Positions 46,201 through 56,600 of a stretch of DNA of 64,000 nt are shown here, piece by piece (the first letter of the stretch is position 1; each line of letters opens with the position of its first letter). Source of the DNA: Proteles cristata cristata (lineage: Eukaryota; Chordata; Mammalia; Carnivora; Hyaenidae); NCBI GenBank assembly GCA_017311185.1, contig JAESUZ010000760.1:434001-498000 (forward strand), read 5' to 3'. The position numbers and the translations under genes were made by a program. The notes under the pieces are model-generated. The model had not been told where the DNA came from. It did not search any database and saw nothing but the letters and a program-made list of their open reading frames with translations.

Positions 46201-46671
46201 TCATAGTCTCATGCTGCTTATTTTCTGATGTCTGAAAATATTTATTTTCTATAGTTTTTTTGTAGTTTTATATTGTTTGTGATGGGAGGCTAATTTCAAA
46301 TCCTCTTACTCTCTTATGGCTAAAAGCATAAGTTGGATTTCTTTTTTTATTAACAGTTGGAAATATAAGATTCTAGTGGAATATTAATGCTAGTAGGGAA
46401 AAATAAGCAGATAAAATTTGATGAAACTAAGACAGAATTAGTTGAACCAGTTATTTATGTGGGCAGAAGCAAAATGATGTATTATTTGTAGAATTGCAGT
46501 GGTATATTGATAAAATCATGGATGCTGCATGTCTGATTATAGAAGAGGAAATATTAGAGGTTAGGAAGAAAATATAAAATGGTTCTCTAGCAAAGTAGGA
46601 GGTTGAATGAACTAGCAAGATGAAGCAAGGTTTCTAGGCAACATTAGATGAAACTTAAGTTAGTAGTTCTG
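46201..46671. other. Unassigned, possibly more L1M 5' sequence
   Basis: Possibly L1M up to about 46330; from there to the L1 at 46672 nothing is recognised. Confidence 0.35.
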
Positions 46672-47757
46672 AATTTTAATGAAGTATAATACAGTGTTAT
46701 GTTAATTTCAAGTGTACAATATAATGATTCAATGATTCTATACATTACTCAGTGCTCATCACAATAAGTGTACTCATAATCCCCTTTACCTATTTCATCC
46801 ATTCCCTTCCCCATCTTCTCTGTGAACCACCCATTTGTTCTCCATGTTTAAGAGCATAGTTTTTGTCTCTTTTTCCTTTTGTTCATTTGTTTTATTTCTT
46901 AAATTCCATATATGAGTGAAATCATATGTTGTCATTCTCTGTTGGACTCATTTCACTTAGCAGTATACCCTATAGGTTCATCTGTGTTGTTGCAAATGGC
47001 AGGATCTTGTTAATTTTTATGACTGAGTAATATATATACACTACATTTTCTTTATCCATTCATCTATGGATGGACACTTGGATTGCTTACATATTGTTTC
47101 TATTGTAAATAATGCTGCAATAAACATGGGAATGTATATATTTTTTTGAATTAGTGTTTTTGATTTATGTTGGTAAATAACCAATAGTGGAATTACTGGA
47201 TCATCATTCTATGTTTATTTTTTTGAGGAAAAGATACTGTTTTCCATACTGCTTTAGTAGCTGCACCAATTTGCATTCCCATCAACAGTGCACAAATTTT
47301 CCTTTTCCTCCACATCCTCATCAAAACTTGTCATTTTTTGCCTTTTTGATTCTAACCATTCTGACTGTGAGGTGATATCTCATTGTGGTTTTGATTTGCA
47401 TCTTCCTGATGATTAGTGATGTTGAACACCTTTTCATTGGTCATTTATACGTCTCCATTGGAAAACTGTTTATTCGGGTGCTCTGCTCTGCCCCTTTTTT
47501 AATTGGATTATTTGGGGTTCTTTTTTGTTTGTCTGGTTTTGTTTTTTTTTTTTGGCATTGAGTTGTATAAGTCCTTTATATATTTTGCATGTTAACCCTT
47601 CAAAAGAATATCATTTACAAATATCTTCTCCCATACAGTAAACTGCCTTTTCATTTTGATGATGATTTCCTTCATGGACAAAAGCTTTTTATTCTGATGT
47701 AGTCTCAAGAGTTTAATTTTGCTTTCATTTCCCTTGCCTGAAGAAACTTGTATAGAA
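46672..47757 (-). mobile_element. Carnivore L1 3' end and ORF2 tail, antisense
   Basis: CATTACTCAGTGCTCATCAC, ATATATGAGTGAAATCATATG, TCATTTCACTTAGCAGTATAC, TTATCCATTCATCTATGGATGG, ATAATGCTGCAATAAACATGG, GTAGCTGCACCAATTTGCATTC, TTGATTTGCATCTTCCTGATG, CAAAAGCTTTTTATTCTGATG give about 1.1 kb of L1 in antisense, with several frame breaks. 5'-truncated. Confidence 0.92.
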
Positions 47758-47999
47758 AAATATTGCGATGGCCAATGGCAAAGAAATAGTACTGCTGAAT
47801 TTTAAATGTGTATTTTCAATCACTTATTTTCAAATAGTTCAGCTGCAGACCCACAGGGGCAAAGATTTTAATTTAGTTAGTTAAAAAGTTTCATTTTGGT
47901 GACCCAGAATTATATGGCTTTCTGTTTTATTTACTAATTTGTTAACTTATGTGTTCATTCCCTTGCCATATATATTCATGGTCCCTATAATAAATAAAT

Positions 48000-48003
48000 A
48001 GAT

Positions 48004-48047
<44 letters not shown>

Positions 48048-48048
48048 C
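48000..48048. repeat. (GATA)n microsatellite
   Basis: About 11 GATA units in a row, interrupted once at the start (TAGATTAGATAG). Confidence 0.98.
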
Positions 48049-48065
48049 CTAGATTGATGATATAG

Positions 48066-48122
48066 ATCTCTCTCTCTTTCTCTCTTTATCTATCTATCTA
48101 TCATCTATGTATCTATCTATCT
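48066..48122. repeat. (TC)n followed by (TATC)n microsatellite
   Basis: CTCTCTCTCTTTCTCTC runs into TTATCTATCTATCTATC with breaks. TATC is the reverse complement of GATA, so this block can pair with 48000-48048. Confidence 0.96.
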
Positions 48123-48699
48123 CCAAGGTAATGTATACCATAATTTGTTTCTCTTGTGTCTTTTGTATGCTCAAGGACTGGGTTCTGAAGCATGCCTAAA
48201 TTTCACCCTTTGAGCTGGATATTTTAAATAATTTAACTGCATAATTCTCATATTTTTTACCTTTTCAATTTGGCCCATTTGTGTCTAAGTGGAATTAAAA
48301 ACTCAAGAAAAAATAAATACTTTTGCTTCTGACACTACTCTGGTAATTTCAACAAATCACATAGAACACATGATGTTCATTTTAAAGTTAGGGTATTGCA
48401 TTTTCAGAATAGGATTTTTAATCCATGGTAGAATACATTTATCATTAAATACACACAGATTGTTTTGTTATTACCGTCTATTACTTTTACTGGTTATATA
48501 TAGCAGAAATTTTCAATATAATCATTGTGACAATATCAAGGGACACAGCTACACCAATCCATTATTACATTACACATTCTTTGGGTATTATCTCATCTGT
48601 TTCTTAAAAGTGATTGTTACACAGCAGTCTCAAGGCTGCTTCTCTTTCACTTGAGGTATTTTAAGAAGCAAGGGATTTATATAGCTTATTTCTCAATCT
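48123..48699. other. No gene or repeat recognised
   Basis: The frame at 48289-48654 (121 codons) lies in AT-rich DNA with no recognised domain. Not called. Confidence 0.4.
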
Positions 48700-48713
48700 A
48701 AAAGTATTCTGTC

Positions 48714-48926
48714 GGGGCGCCTGGGTGGTTTAGTCGGTTAAGCATCCGACTTTCGCTTAGGTCATGATCTCGTGGTTCGTGGGTTCGAGCCCCGCGTCGG
48801 GCTCTGTGCTGACTGGCAGCTCAGAGCCTGGAGCCTGTTTCAGTCTGTGACTCCCTCTCTCTCTGACCCTCCCCTGCTCACGCTGTCTCTCTCTCTCTCC
48901 TAGAAATAAATAAAACATTAAAAAAA
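48714..48926 (+). mobile_element. Young carnivore tRNA-Lys SINE (CTTAGG variant), sense
   Basis: Near-consensus head (GGGGCGCCTGGGTGGTTTAG), intact B box GGTTCGAGCCC (48782-48792), TTTCAGTCTGTGACTCCCTC, a CT-rich body and a tail of AAATAAATAAAACATT plus A-run. Perfect target duplication AAAAGTATTCTGTC (48700-48713 and 48927-48940). Confidence 0.97.
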
Positions 48927-48940
48927 AAAAGTATTCTGTC

Positions 48941-49309
48941 ATTCTGGGGGAAGAAGGAGAGACTTCAAGTCAAGGAAGTATATCTGTGCTCCTAGTTTGC
49001 TCTTAACTTTAAAATTTATAAACTACTCCCTGTAAACTTATAAAATACTATCAATGCATGAATATATAAGAATTTTATAATAAATCAGGACTTAAACCAA
49101 AGAAAAAATAAATTATTTTACAAAGTGAAATCTTAGTACCATTCACACTTTCTTCATAAATCATTTTCTTATTATTCTTCCAAAGTCATAAACTACAGAA
49201 ATATAATGAACCAAAAGCAAGGCCAAGACCTATGGTCTCACTGGCAAAGTATTAGTATTCTTCTTGAGGAAAATTATCCCCTACAATGAAAATCAATTCC
49301 CTAATTCTA
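48941..49309. other. No gene or repeat recognised
   Basis: AT-rich DNA. Nothing supportable. Confidence 0.4.
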
Positions 49310-49326
49310 AAAAATCATATATTTGT

Positions 49327-49450
49327 GGGGTGACTTGGTGGTTCAGTCGGTTAAGCATCTGACTCGGTTTCAGCCCAAGTCATGATCTCACAGTTTGTGA
49401 GTTTCAGCCCTGCATCGGGCTCTGTGCTGAGTGTGGAGGCAGCTTAGGAT

Positions 49451-49489
<39 letters not shown>

Positions 49490-49573
49490 GTTTCCCACCT
49501 CTCTCCTTCACTCATGCACTCTCTACCTCTCTCTCTCTCTCAAAATAAATAAATTAGCTTAAAAAACAAAACC
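49327..49573 (+). mobile_element. Carnivore tRNA-Lys SINE, sense, with (TC)n
   Basis: The head GGGGTGACTTGGTGGTTCAG is followed by TGCATCGGGCTCTGTGCTG, (TC)n at about 49451-49488, and the tail AAATAAATAAATTAGC. Target duplication AAAAATCATATATTTG (49310-49325) against AAAAAGTCATATATTTG (49574-49590). Confidence 0.95.
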
Positions 49574-49794
49574 AAAAAGTCATATATTTGAGTGTGAGAA
49601 CAAGTCACTGCATTCTTCATGTTAAATAGTTTTAAATTTGTATTGCTCTGACTGCCTTCTGCAAATCTGTTCAACTTTGTCACAGTCACTCTTTAAATAC
49701 TACCCTAAGAACTTTAAACAATTATGCAAAGGTTCTGACAAATGCAACGAAGCTCGTGGAATTATCAATGCCTTTGCACTAAACATTCTACTAT

Positions 49795-50410
49795 TTTAAA
49801 TTTTTTTAAAATTTTTTTTTTACAAATAGTTTATTGTCAAATTAGTTTCCACATAACACTCAGTGCTCATACCCATAAGTGTCCTCCTCCATGCCCGTTC
49901 CTCCTCCCCCCTACATCCATCAGTCCTCAGTTTTTGTCAGCATTCAAGAGTCTCTCATGGTTTGCCTCTCTCCCTTTCCCCCACCATTTCTGCCCTTCTT
50001 CTCCCCCTTGGTCCTCTGTCAAGTTCCTCCTAATCCCCCTATATGTGCAAACGTATGATATTTGTCCTTCTCTGCCTGACTTATTTCGCTCAGCATAACA
50101 CCCTCAAGGTCCATCCATGTTGCTACACATGGCCAGATTTCATTGTTTCTCATTGCCATGTAGTATTCCATGGTATAGATAAACCACATCTTCTTGATCC
50201 ATTCATCTGTTGATGGACACTTAGGCTCTTTCCAGGTTTTAGCTATTGTGGAGAGTGCTGCTATGAACATTGGGGTACATGTGCTCCTATGCCTCAGCAT
50301 TTCTGTATCCCTTGGGTAAATTCCTAGCAGTGCTATTGCTGGGTCATAGGGGAGTTCTATTGTTAGTTTCCTGAGGAACCTCCACACTGTTTTCCAGAGG
50401 GGCTGTACCA
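49795..50410 (-). mobile_element. Carnivore L1 3' end, antisense, 5'-truncated
   Basis: A T-rich tail (49795-49821) leads into TTTATTGTCAAATTAGTTTCC, GAGTCTCTCATGGTTTGCC, CTTATTTCGCTCAGCATAAC, TCTCATTGCCATGTAGTATTCC and CCTAGCAGTGCTATTGCTGG, then stops at GGCTGTACCAGTTT. A SINE joins directly at the 5' break. This is one of the younger L1s here. Confidence 0.95.
50019..50405 (-). pseudogene. L1 ORF2 C-terminal fragment
   Basis: On the minus strand about 120 codons stay open through the LPYDPAIALLGIYPRD motif towards the ORF2 stop. It lacks the catalytic domains, lost by 5' truncation. It is comparable with the fragment at 16737-17066 and represents an independent insertion. Confidence 0.85.
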
Positions 50411-50620
50411 GTTTTAAATGTTTTTATTTTTGAGAGAGAGAGGGACAGCGTGAGCAGGGGAAGGTCAGAAACAGAGGGAGACCCAGAATCCGAAGCTGGC
50501 TCCAGGTTCTGAGCTAGCTGTCAGCACAGAGCCGGATGCAGGGCTCCAACCCACGAACTGTGAGATCATGACCTGAGCCAAGGTTGGACGCTCAACTGAT
50601 TGAGCCACCCAGGCACCGCT
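50411..50620 (-). mobile_element. Carnivore tRNA-Lys SINE, antisense, fused to an L1 break
   Basis: The antisense tail TTTTAAATGTTTTTATTTTTG is followed by a GA-rich body, CAGGGCTCCAACCC and the head complement ending CCACCCAGGCACCGC. Its tail abuts the truncated L1 5' end. The sequence after it (ACCATTCTACT at 50622-50632) matches the left flank of the L1 rather than L1 sequence. Confidence 0.93.
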
Positions 50621-50889
50621 GACCATTCTACTTTAATCCAAGCCAAGGTCATTACTTTCTTTGACAACATCATAATGGGGACTCATTTTAAGAAAGTGTT
50701 GCCATTTAGGTATAACCATTACAACTCATTATATTTTTCACTACTAAATTTTCCAGTAAGGACAGTTGTTTCAGCCCATGAAGTTTTTATGTTTTAATTT
50801 CATTAATTAACATATTTTTGCTTTCATTCACAAGTAGAATTAAAATGTCTTTTTTTTTTTCAAGGATCCAAGACTATTTATTTAGGTTT

Positions 50890-50917
50890 TGTGTGTGTGT
50901 GTGTGTGTGTGTGTGTT
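50890..50917. repeat. (GT)n microsatellite
   Basis: About 13 GT units. Confidence 0.98.
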
Positions 50918-51030
50918 TTATTTAGGCACTGCTAATCATATAGGTTAATTCATCCCTTGCTGTCACAAAGCTTACTTTTTATGGATTTCTCGGTCTTGAA
51001 ACAAGTAGGTATTAAAAAATACTGAGTTGG

Positions 51031-51245
51031 GGGGCACCTGAGTGGCTCAGTCAGTCGGGCGTCTGACTTTGGCTCAGGTCATGATCTTGTGGTTGCGGGT
51101 TCGAGACCCGTGTTGGGCTATGTGCTGACAGCCAGCTCAGAGGCTGGATCCTGCTTCAGATTCTGTGTCTCCCTCTCTCTCTGACCTTCCCCTGCTCACG
51201 CTGTCTCTCTCTCTCTCAAAAATAAATAAAACATCAAAATATAAA
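51031..51245 (+). mobile_element. Carnivore tRNA-Lys SINE, sense
   Basis: The head is GGGGGGCACCTGAGTGGCTC and the B-box region GGGTTCGAGACCCG fits the general pol III pattern. The body is CT-rich and the tail AAATAAATAAAACATC. Flanks AAAATACTGAGTTG (51016-51029) and AAAAACTGAGTAG (about 51251-51263) are the target duplication. Confidence 0.95.
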
Positions 51246-51263
51246 AAAATAAAAAACTGAGTA

Positions 51264-51880
51264 GAGCAGATTCATGGTTCAGCACAGCTTGATTATCAGT
51301 CATCCCTATTGTCTTAGCCCAGGGGTAGTGCCCTCTCTGAGCTGCTGCAGCCCAGTGTGTTGAGAATCCAGTATACAAGCTCGGAGCACACAGCACTAGA
51401 CACAACACTGAATCCCCATGATGCGTTTTCTCCATGACTGCATCCTGAGTCCCTGACTTTTTATCTCAAAATCTCAACATCCCAATCATCGTACTTCCTG
51501 AATATGTTAGTTGAACTGTTGAACTGGACAAACCAGGACAAGTACAGAGACATGGAGCATGATATCAATTCACCCGAGAATGAAAACTCCCTCTAGTTTT
51601 CTTTCAACCATCAACTTTCAATTAAACAAGCTATAGTTTTACATAAATTTTATATCCCTTGGTAGATAGATAGATAATAGACAGATATAGATTGATAAAG
51701 TTACACACTGATATAGATAATATACATATATATAGACATATTAATCTTTTCTGTAAGACTATTCTAAGAAATACCTCAGTTCTTCAAAACCTTCTTGCTC
51801 TTTCTAGTGTCTAGGCTCTTGTATGTCAAGTTCCTTTGCCTCCTCTTCTCTGGCCAGCCCCCACTTGCCTTCAGTTCTCT
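51264..51880. other. No gene; a GATA-like patch
   Basis: AT-rich DNA with degenerate GATA repeats at about 51661-51745. No supported frame. Confidence 0.45.
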
Positions 51881-51884
51881 GTCA

Positions 51885-52150
51885 TCTCATTTCCAATAAA
51901 CCTTCTCTGACCCTCCTTTACCAAACTTGGCTTCACCTATCTGTTTATATAATACCTCAAATTGCCCTACTATAGCCCACTGTACTGTAAGTACTAGTTT
52001 AGTTGCCTTATGCTCCAGATTCTTGGCTCAGTGAAGAACAGTATGTTTATCTTCCTCACTCTTAGATCCTCAGCACCTCCCAGAGTAAGTCTCCAGTCCT
52101 ATCACAGAGTAAGAGCCCATTAATAATCATTTGTAAAGTGAACTGATGGA
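51885..52150 (+). mobile_element. L2 LINE 3' end, sense
   Basis: AACCTTCTCTGACCCTCCTTT, CTGTTTATATAATACCTCAAATT, AGTTGCCTTATGCTCCAG, ATCCTCAGCACCTCCCAGAG and TAATAATCATTTGTAAAGTG follow the L2 3' end. Diverged. Confidence 0.65.
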
Positions 52151-52299
52151 GTTCAGGAAGAGCCACCCCAGAATGTGCCACTTTGGCATGTGGGTTATTT
52201 CATCAAGGCCTAACAATCAAGACAATCAAAACCAACAGACTCAAGAAGAGCTTTTTACTTCTCCCTTGTCCATCTAAAAAAATATAGATGGGGGCGCAA

Positions 52300-53062
52300 T
52301 CCAGGAAGGGTTATTCCCAGTGTAGAGGGCAAGCAAAGGCCCCTCAAGATGGGCCACTTGGTTTGTGGACTAATTTGAGCTGAAGGCAATTTGAGCTGAA
52401 GGCTCAGAGGGAAAAAAAATGCCCCTCCTTTAACTAGAGAGAAGAATCTAAATTAGTGGTCTTTCCCAAAATAATAAGGGTATTAGCAGATAGATTTTAC
52501 CTGAGTGACCCATCTATTCAGCCGGGCAAATGACTAGTTACCAAATATCTACTCTTAGTGCCCCATGAACTGCGCTCCTTCCCTCTGAAGTCCCAGATCC
52601 TACCCCTTTCGTCTCAGTTCCGGATGACATGTGTACCTCATCTTGCCTGACTGTCTGGAATTTCCATGTCTGTGTGGATTCCCATACATATGAAATTAAT
52701 CTCTCATGTCAGTGTAGCTAGACGAAACTTGAGGACAGGTAATTCTTCCTCTCAAAGCCAGAGATAACTTCTTTACTTGGGAAAGACTTATCTGCATGGC
52801 AGGCCAAACATCTGTTTACCAAACATTTGCTCTCCACTGTTCTATGGATTGTCTTCCTCCCCTTTGACGTCCCAGACCCACACCCCCTTCTCCTTAGCTC
52901 AGGATAGCACAGAAGTCTCAACTGCCTTTCTGAGAGCCTCACACGCCTTTGTGGGGCTCCTGCACCTATGAAATTTGTTTTTCTCCTGAATTTCAATTTA
53001 ATCATTAGGACATGCAGAAAGCCTAGAGGGTAGGAAGGAAAACTTTTTCTACCCCTACAGAA
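52300..53062 (+). mobile_element. LTR-like repeat (family A), sense, with partial internal duplication
   Basis: GATGGGCCACTTGG, AATTTGAGCTGAAGGC, ACTTATCTGCATGGCAGGCC, GGATTGTCTTCCTCCCC, and the end TTTTTCTCCTGAATTTCAATT are phrases of the same LTR seen backwards at 36880 and 56110. The stretch 52540-52740 and the stretch 52818-53010 are related to each other at an offset of about 278 bases, so part of the LTR is present twice. Non-coding; the minus-strand frame 52718-53074 is a chance frame. Confidence 0.55.
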
Positions 53063-53879
53063 CGAATGATCCATACTATTTTTGCCAACTTTTTGGATTG
53101 CTCAAACTTTGATTAAAAGGGAAAAAATGTTTAAATATGAAAAACGTTTTAGTCTTGCATAGCTGCATACAACTAAAATTAGAATTTTTGATGTGTTAGG
53201 TGAACATGGAAGGTACATAGTATTTCACAGTCTGATACTTACCCACATTCCAATATTTTATCTCAATATTTCTCTATATGGACTCAAAGGAAAATGCATT
53301 TTTCTGAGTTGCTGGCACTTACCTTTCTTTTGTATATTTTACAGAAGTGTAAAAAAAAAGTGTAGTGTTTACTTCACTTAATCACAGAATTCCTAGAATT
53401 ACCTCTTACTCTTTTACCAAACATTACTGTTTAACTCTTACACTAAAAATTTTTAATGTATATGTCCAATTTCCCAAATGACTGAAAGTTTCTTGAGGAT
53501 AGGGGCTGCATGTTGCTTTATATTCATACATTCTGATATTTCAGTGTTGGGTATTTTTATTCTCCAAAAAAGAATTTCTAAAAATTTTTTTAAATCTTAA
53601 GAACTATGAAAGTCATTCAGGTTTACTGACTTCTTTGTAGATCTGCCCATATGCTAAATGTTGCTGAGTTTTACATCAGAAAATAAGAATGTTGGTATTC
53701 TATAAACATTAATTCAGATTAAGTTTGGAAAACCCTCAATTCTTCCTGCCAATTACCAGTAACCTTTTAGATTCGTCACAAAGTTGATTGATGTTGACCT
53801 AAAGAAATCCAATTCTTATTGCAGTTATATTTCTCAGAACATGACTATATCAGCTATTTTTATGTCATTTCTGTTTTTG
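53063..53879. other. No gene or repeat recognised
   Basis: AT-rich DNA. Nothing supportable. Confidence 0.4.
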
Positions 53880-54545
53880 TACTATCATAATACATAAAAA
53901 CTATTTTGGACGATGCATAATTTAAGATCATTTGTAGATCTGCAGCATAACTGGATGAAGTAAGAGACTTTGTTGTTAGGTTTACAAAAAGCTAAGAACT
54001 CAGGTAGAGCTATTGAGCAGAGCTCCTCAGGCATTACTGAGTGGCAAGGGCTTCTTACAGCATGCTGGCCAAGCATTGAAAGGGAGCCCCACAAAAACAA
54101 ACATTGCGAGAGGATGAGCTCTAGTGTGTACATGTTATCAGCCTTTGAACAAATCATGATTGCTAATGCTCTGTCCCACAGTAACTACAAGAGTGTTCAG
54201 CCCAGTGGGGATGTATCGGGAGGGCATCATCCCCGCGGGAGAAGTATGCTATCGCTGACACGGTTTCAAATTGAAGTACATGGTAATAACAAAAAGCAGA
54301 CAGTCAGTTGATTTTATCACTATTTTAAAATTCTCTATGAGAAATGCCTGCATTCCAAGGCTAATTGCCCCCATTCCCTTTGGTACACTACTGGGAAAAT
54401 GCATAAATACTGGCAGAGTTCATCTTGGGACCATCCAAGATGCAGTCTACCACAATGTGCGAGTTTGGGGTTTCACATGGGAGAGCAAATGTTTTAAGGC
54501 AAAAGCCAAAGACTTTGGGCAATTGATTAGCTGTGGATAATAAAG
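53880..54545. other. Unassigned block, CpG-containing, possible conserved non-coding DNA
   Basis: No transposon phrase is visible. It has a small CpG cluster (54210-54262, for example ATCATCCCCGCGGGAGAAG) in otherwise CpG-poor DNA, plus AATTGATTAGCTG (54520-54532), a homeodomain-like site. Two + strand frames (53970-54311, 54271-54540) show no domain. Its function is unknown. Confidence 0.35.
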
Positions 54546-55134
54546 GAGAGGGAGAGTCAAAAGTTATAGTGAAGAGTGTCTTAGAATATAGTTAATGTCT
54601 TAGAATATTGGTTGCTTCTCAGAAATGAGACAAACAATAATCCTAAAACAGGAGTTGTTATAATAAGATAAGATGGGCTCATTGTAAAATGCTGATAAAA
54701 TGTACAGGTAAACATAAATGTAAATGTAAAATGCTGATAAAATTTCCCAGAAGCAAATGAAAATATGTCCATAATTGATATAGGGGGGATGGCTAGAAAT
54801 ATGGTTCTCTGAGATACAAAAGCATGGAAAGAAGGATATAGAGGATATTGAATCACTGCAGGGATGCTCACATGCAAATGCTGATGGAGGAGAGTGGGTC
54901 AGAAAACATGATTTCATAAAAAGGGACAGGAAGAAGGAAAAATTTTCAAGAAATGGGAGATAATTGGGCCCAATGTTAGCGGGAAATATGGTAATGGTGA
55001 TATCTGAAAACAGGCCAATTAACTTAGCGATCAAGATGTCCCTTCCAACAGAACATTTCAGTTGAATAGTGCAGGGAGAATCAAGCTGTAAAGATATTGG
55101 AGGAGAATCCGTGGCCATCTACTAATAGTAACAG
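54546..55134. other. No gene; a short tandem duplication
   Basis: AAAATGCTGATAAAAT occurs at 54686-54701 and 54727-54742 with AATGTAAATGTAA spacer repeats between. The minus-strand frame 54600-55118 (172 codons) is isoleucine/serine/phenylalanine-rich from AT bias and partly from this repeat, and has no recognised domain, so it is not called. Confidence 0.45.
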
Positions 55135-55240
55135 CACCTGGCATATGAGTGATCACTATATAATTTGTATGGGCTTAACATACAATTCCTTATTTACTAC
55201 AACAACTGTGTAAGGTAGTCAGAATAACCATGTTTCATGG
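55135..55240 (-). mobile_element. MIR SINE fragment, antisense
   Basis: TTAACATACAATTCCTTATTTAC, TACAACAACTGTGTAAGGTAG fit the antisense MIR middle (…TCATTTAATCCTCACAACAACCCTATGAG). Confidence 0.5.
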
Positions 55241-55539
55241 TGTCAGAAAAAATTATCTCAAACTTGGAAACAGGTAAGACAGCACTGTTTTTTCTTTTCA
55301 GTGCAATCCTAGACATGAGTTTTATTGTCTGAGCAATTTACAAGTCTGAGAGGCAAAGGTTAATGCAAAGATATTTGCCTAGTACAGATGCAAATTATTT
55401 CTCTCTGGTGGAACAGGAAACGTCTATTGGATATTAACCAAATTAGTATCTAAACAAGCAGCTTTCTTAGAAAATTCTTCTTAAATTGTTGATTATTCCT
55501 AACTTTTTGAATACTCTTGCTTATTTTGAAACCTTAGTT

Positions 55540-55982
55540 GTTCCCTCACTGCAGTTTTCTGGAGGGAGAAGCAGTCAAAGACTGGGAAGGTGGGGTGCCC
55601 CCCAGCCTAGGCTAGATATGCTCACCTGCGTATCTACACTCCTAAAGCAGGCACTCTCATCCCCAAGGGGACGTTGGCTAAGGACTCCCCTCTGACTCAG
55701 CACCTCCCCACTTCCAGCCCTGTCCCTGTGGTCTCTCCCCAGACCTAGGGTTCATAAACATGCATGAGTCCTTCATTCAGAGGTTGGGAGAAAATCTCCC
55801 ACCATCTGTGCTACCTTCACATGAACCTCTCCAGGTGCTGTTTATTGGGGGGAAACTGGAATACCAGGGAATGGGTGCCTCTTTTTGGTTTCTCGCCTGC
55901 ACAGTTGTAATAAGTGAATAAGGGCTCAACTCTGACCTTCCGTTTGGCTCGTTATTCTCGTGACCACGTTCATACCTGGCAG
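55540..55982 (+). mobile_element. Possible worn ERV LTR
   Basis: The end (GTAATAAGTGAATAAGGGCTC, then GGCTCGTTATTCTCGTGACC, ending ACCTGGCA) looks like an LTR R-U5 with a poly(A)-like signal. The body is unusually CG-rich for this window. I could not find a paired target duplication or a family name, so this is only a candidate. Confidence 0.3.
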
Positions 55983-56109
55983 CTCATCAATGTGCAAAGC
56001 CCAATATTAGCAACTTGATTTAACTAGAAATTATGGATACTAGGACAGGACTACTGAGTCAGGAAGATGGCTTAATAAGGATAATTAATATTTGAGTGAT
56101 TACTTTTTG

Positions 56110-56600
56110 CTGGTGTAGGGGAAGAAAAATAATTTTTCCTCTATTCTTCCAGGTTCTTGGCTGACATCCCCCCTCCATAATAAAAAACAGATTAACAGGA
56201 GAAAAGCAAACATGTTTCATAACTTGTGTGCTTCCTATGTACATGGAGAAATGTAGGAAAAGAGCAAGTCCCTGAAATGGCCCAGGCCACCACCTTGAAT
56301 GCCATCTCTAGGTACAGACAAGATGTGGGGACAAAGGAGGCAGTTATGGAAGGTTACCAGGAAAACAGTGGCCAGTAACGAGGGTTGACAGGTAACAAAG
56401 ACAGTAAACAGTGTAAGGTTCTATGTCTAGTCCCTGCCTCATCCATTCATAAGCCTTTCTGGAGAGGCAGCCAACCTCTTCCTGGTACAGGGAGGGAGAC
56501 TCTCCTACAGATGGAGACTCGCCATGTACATGTAAATACCTCTTACAAAAGGGTAACTTCTACTCAGTTGTCCACTGTTTCCTATATATAGCAAGCTCAG
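56110..56600 (-). mobile_element. LTR-like repeat (family A), antisense
   Basis: GGTGTAGGGGAAGAAAAATAA, CTATTCTTCCAGGTTCTTGG, AACAGATTAACAGGAGAAAAG, TGTACATGGAGAAATG, and CTGGTACAGGGAGGGAGAC correspond to the reversed phrases of 52300-53062 and parallel 36880-37460. Confidence 0.55.

Noticed and set aside
48289..48654. 121-codon + strand frame
   Set aside because: AT-rich composition and no domain. No sign of codon constraint can be judged from one sequence.
54600..55118. 172-codon minus-strand frame, the longest in the window
   Set aside because: AT-bias composition (Ile/Ser/Phe/Tyr), part of it a local tandem repeat, no domain recognised, and no promoter or splice support.
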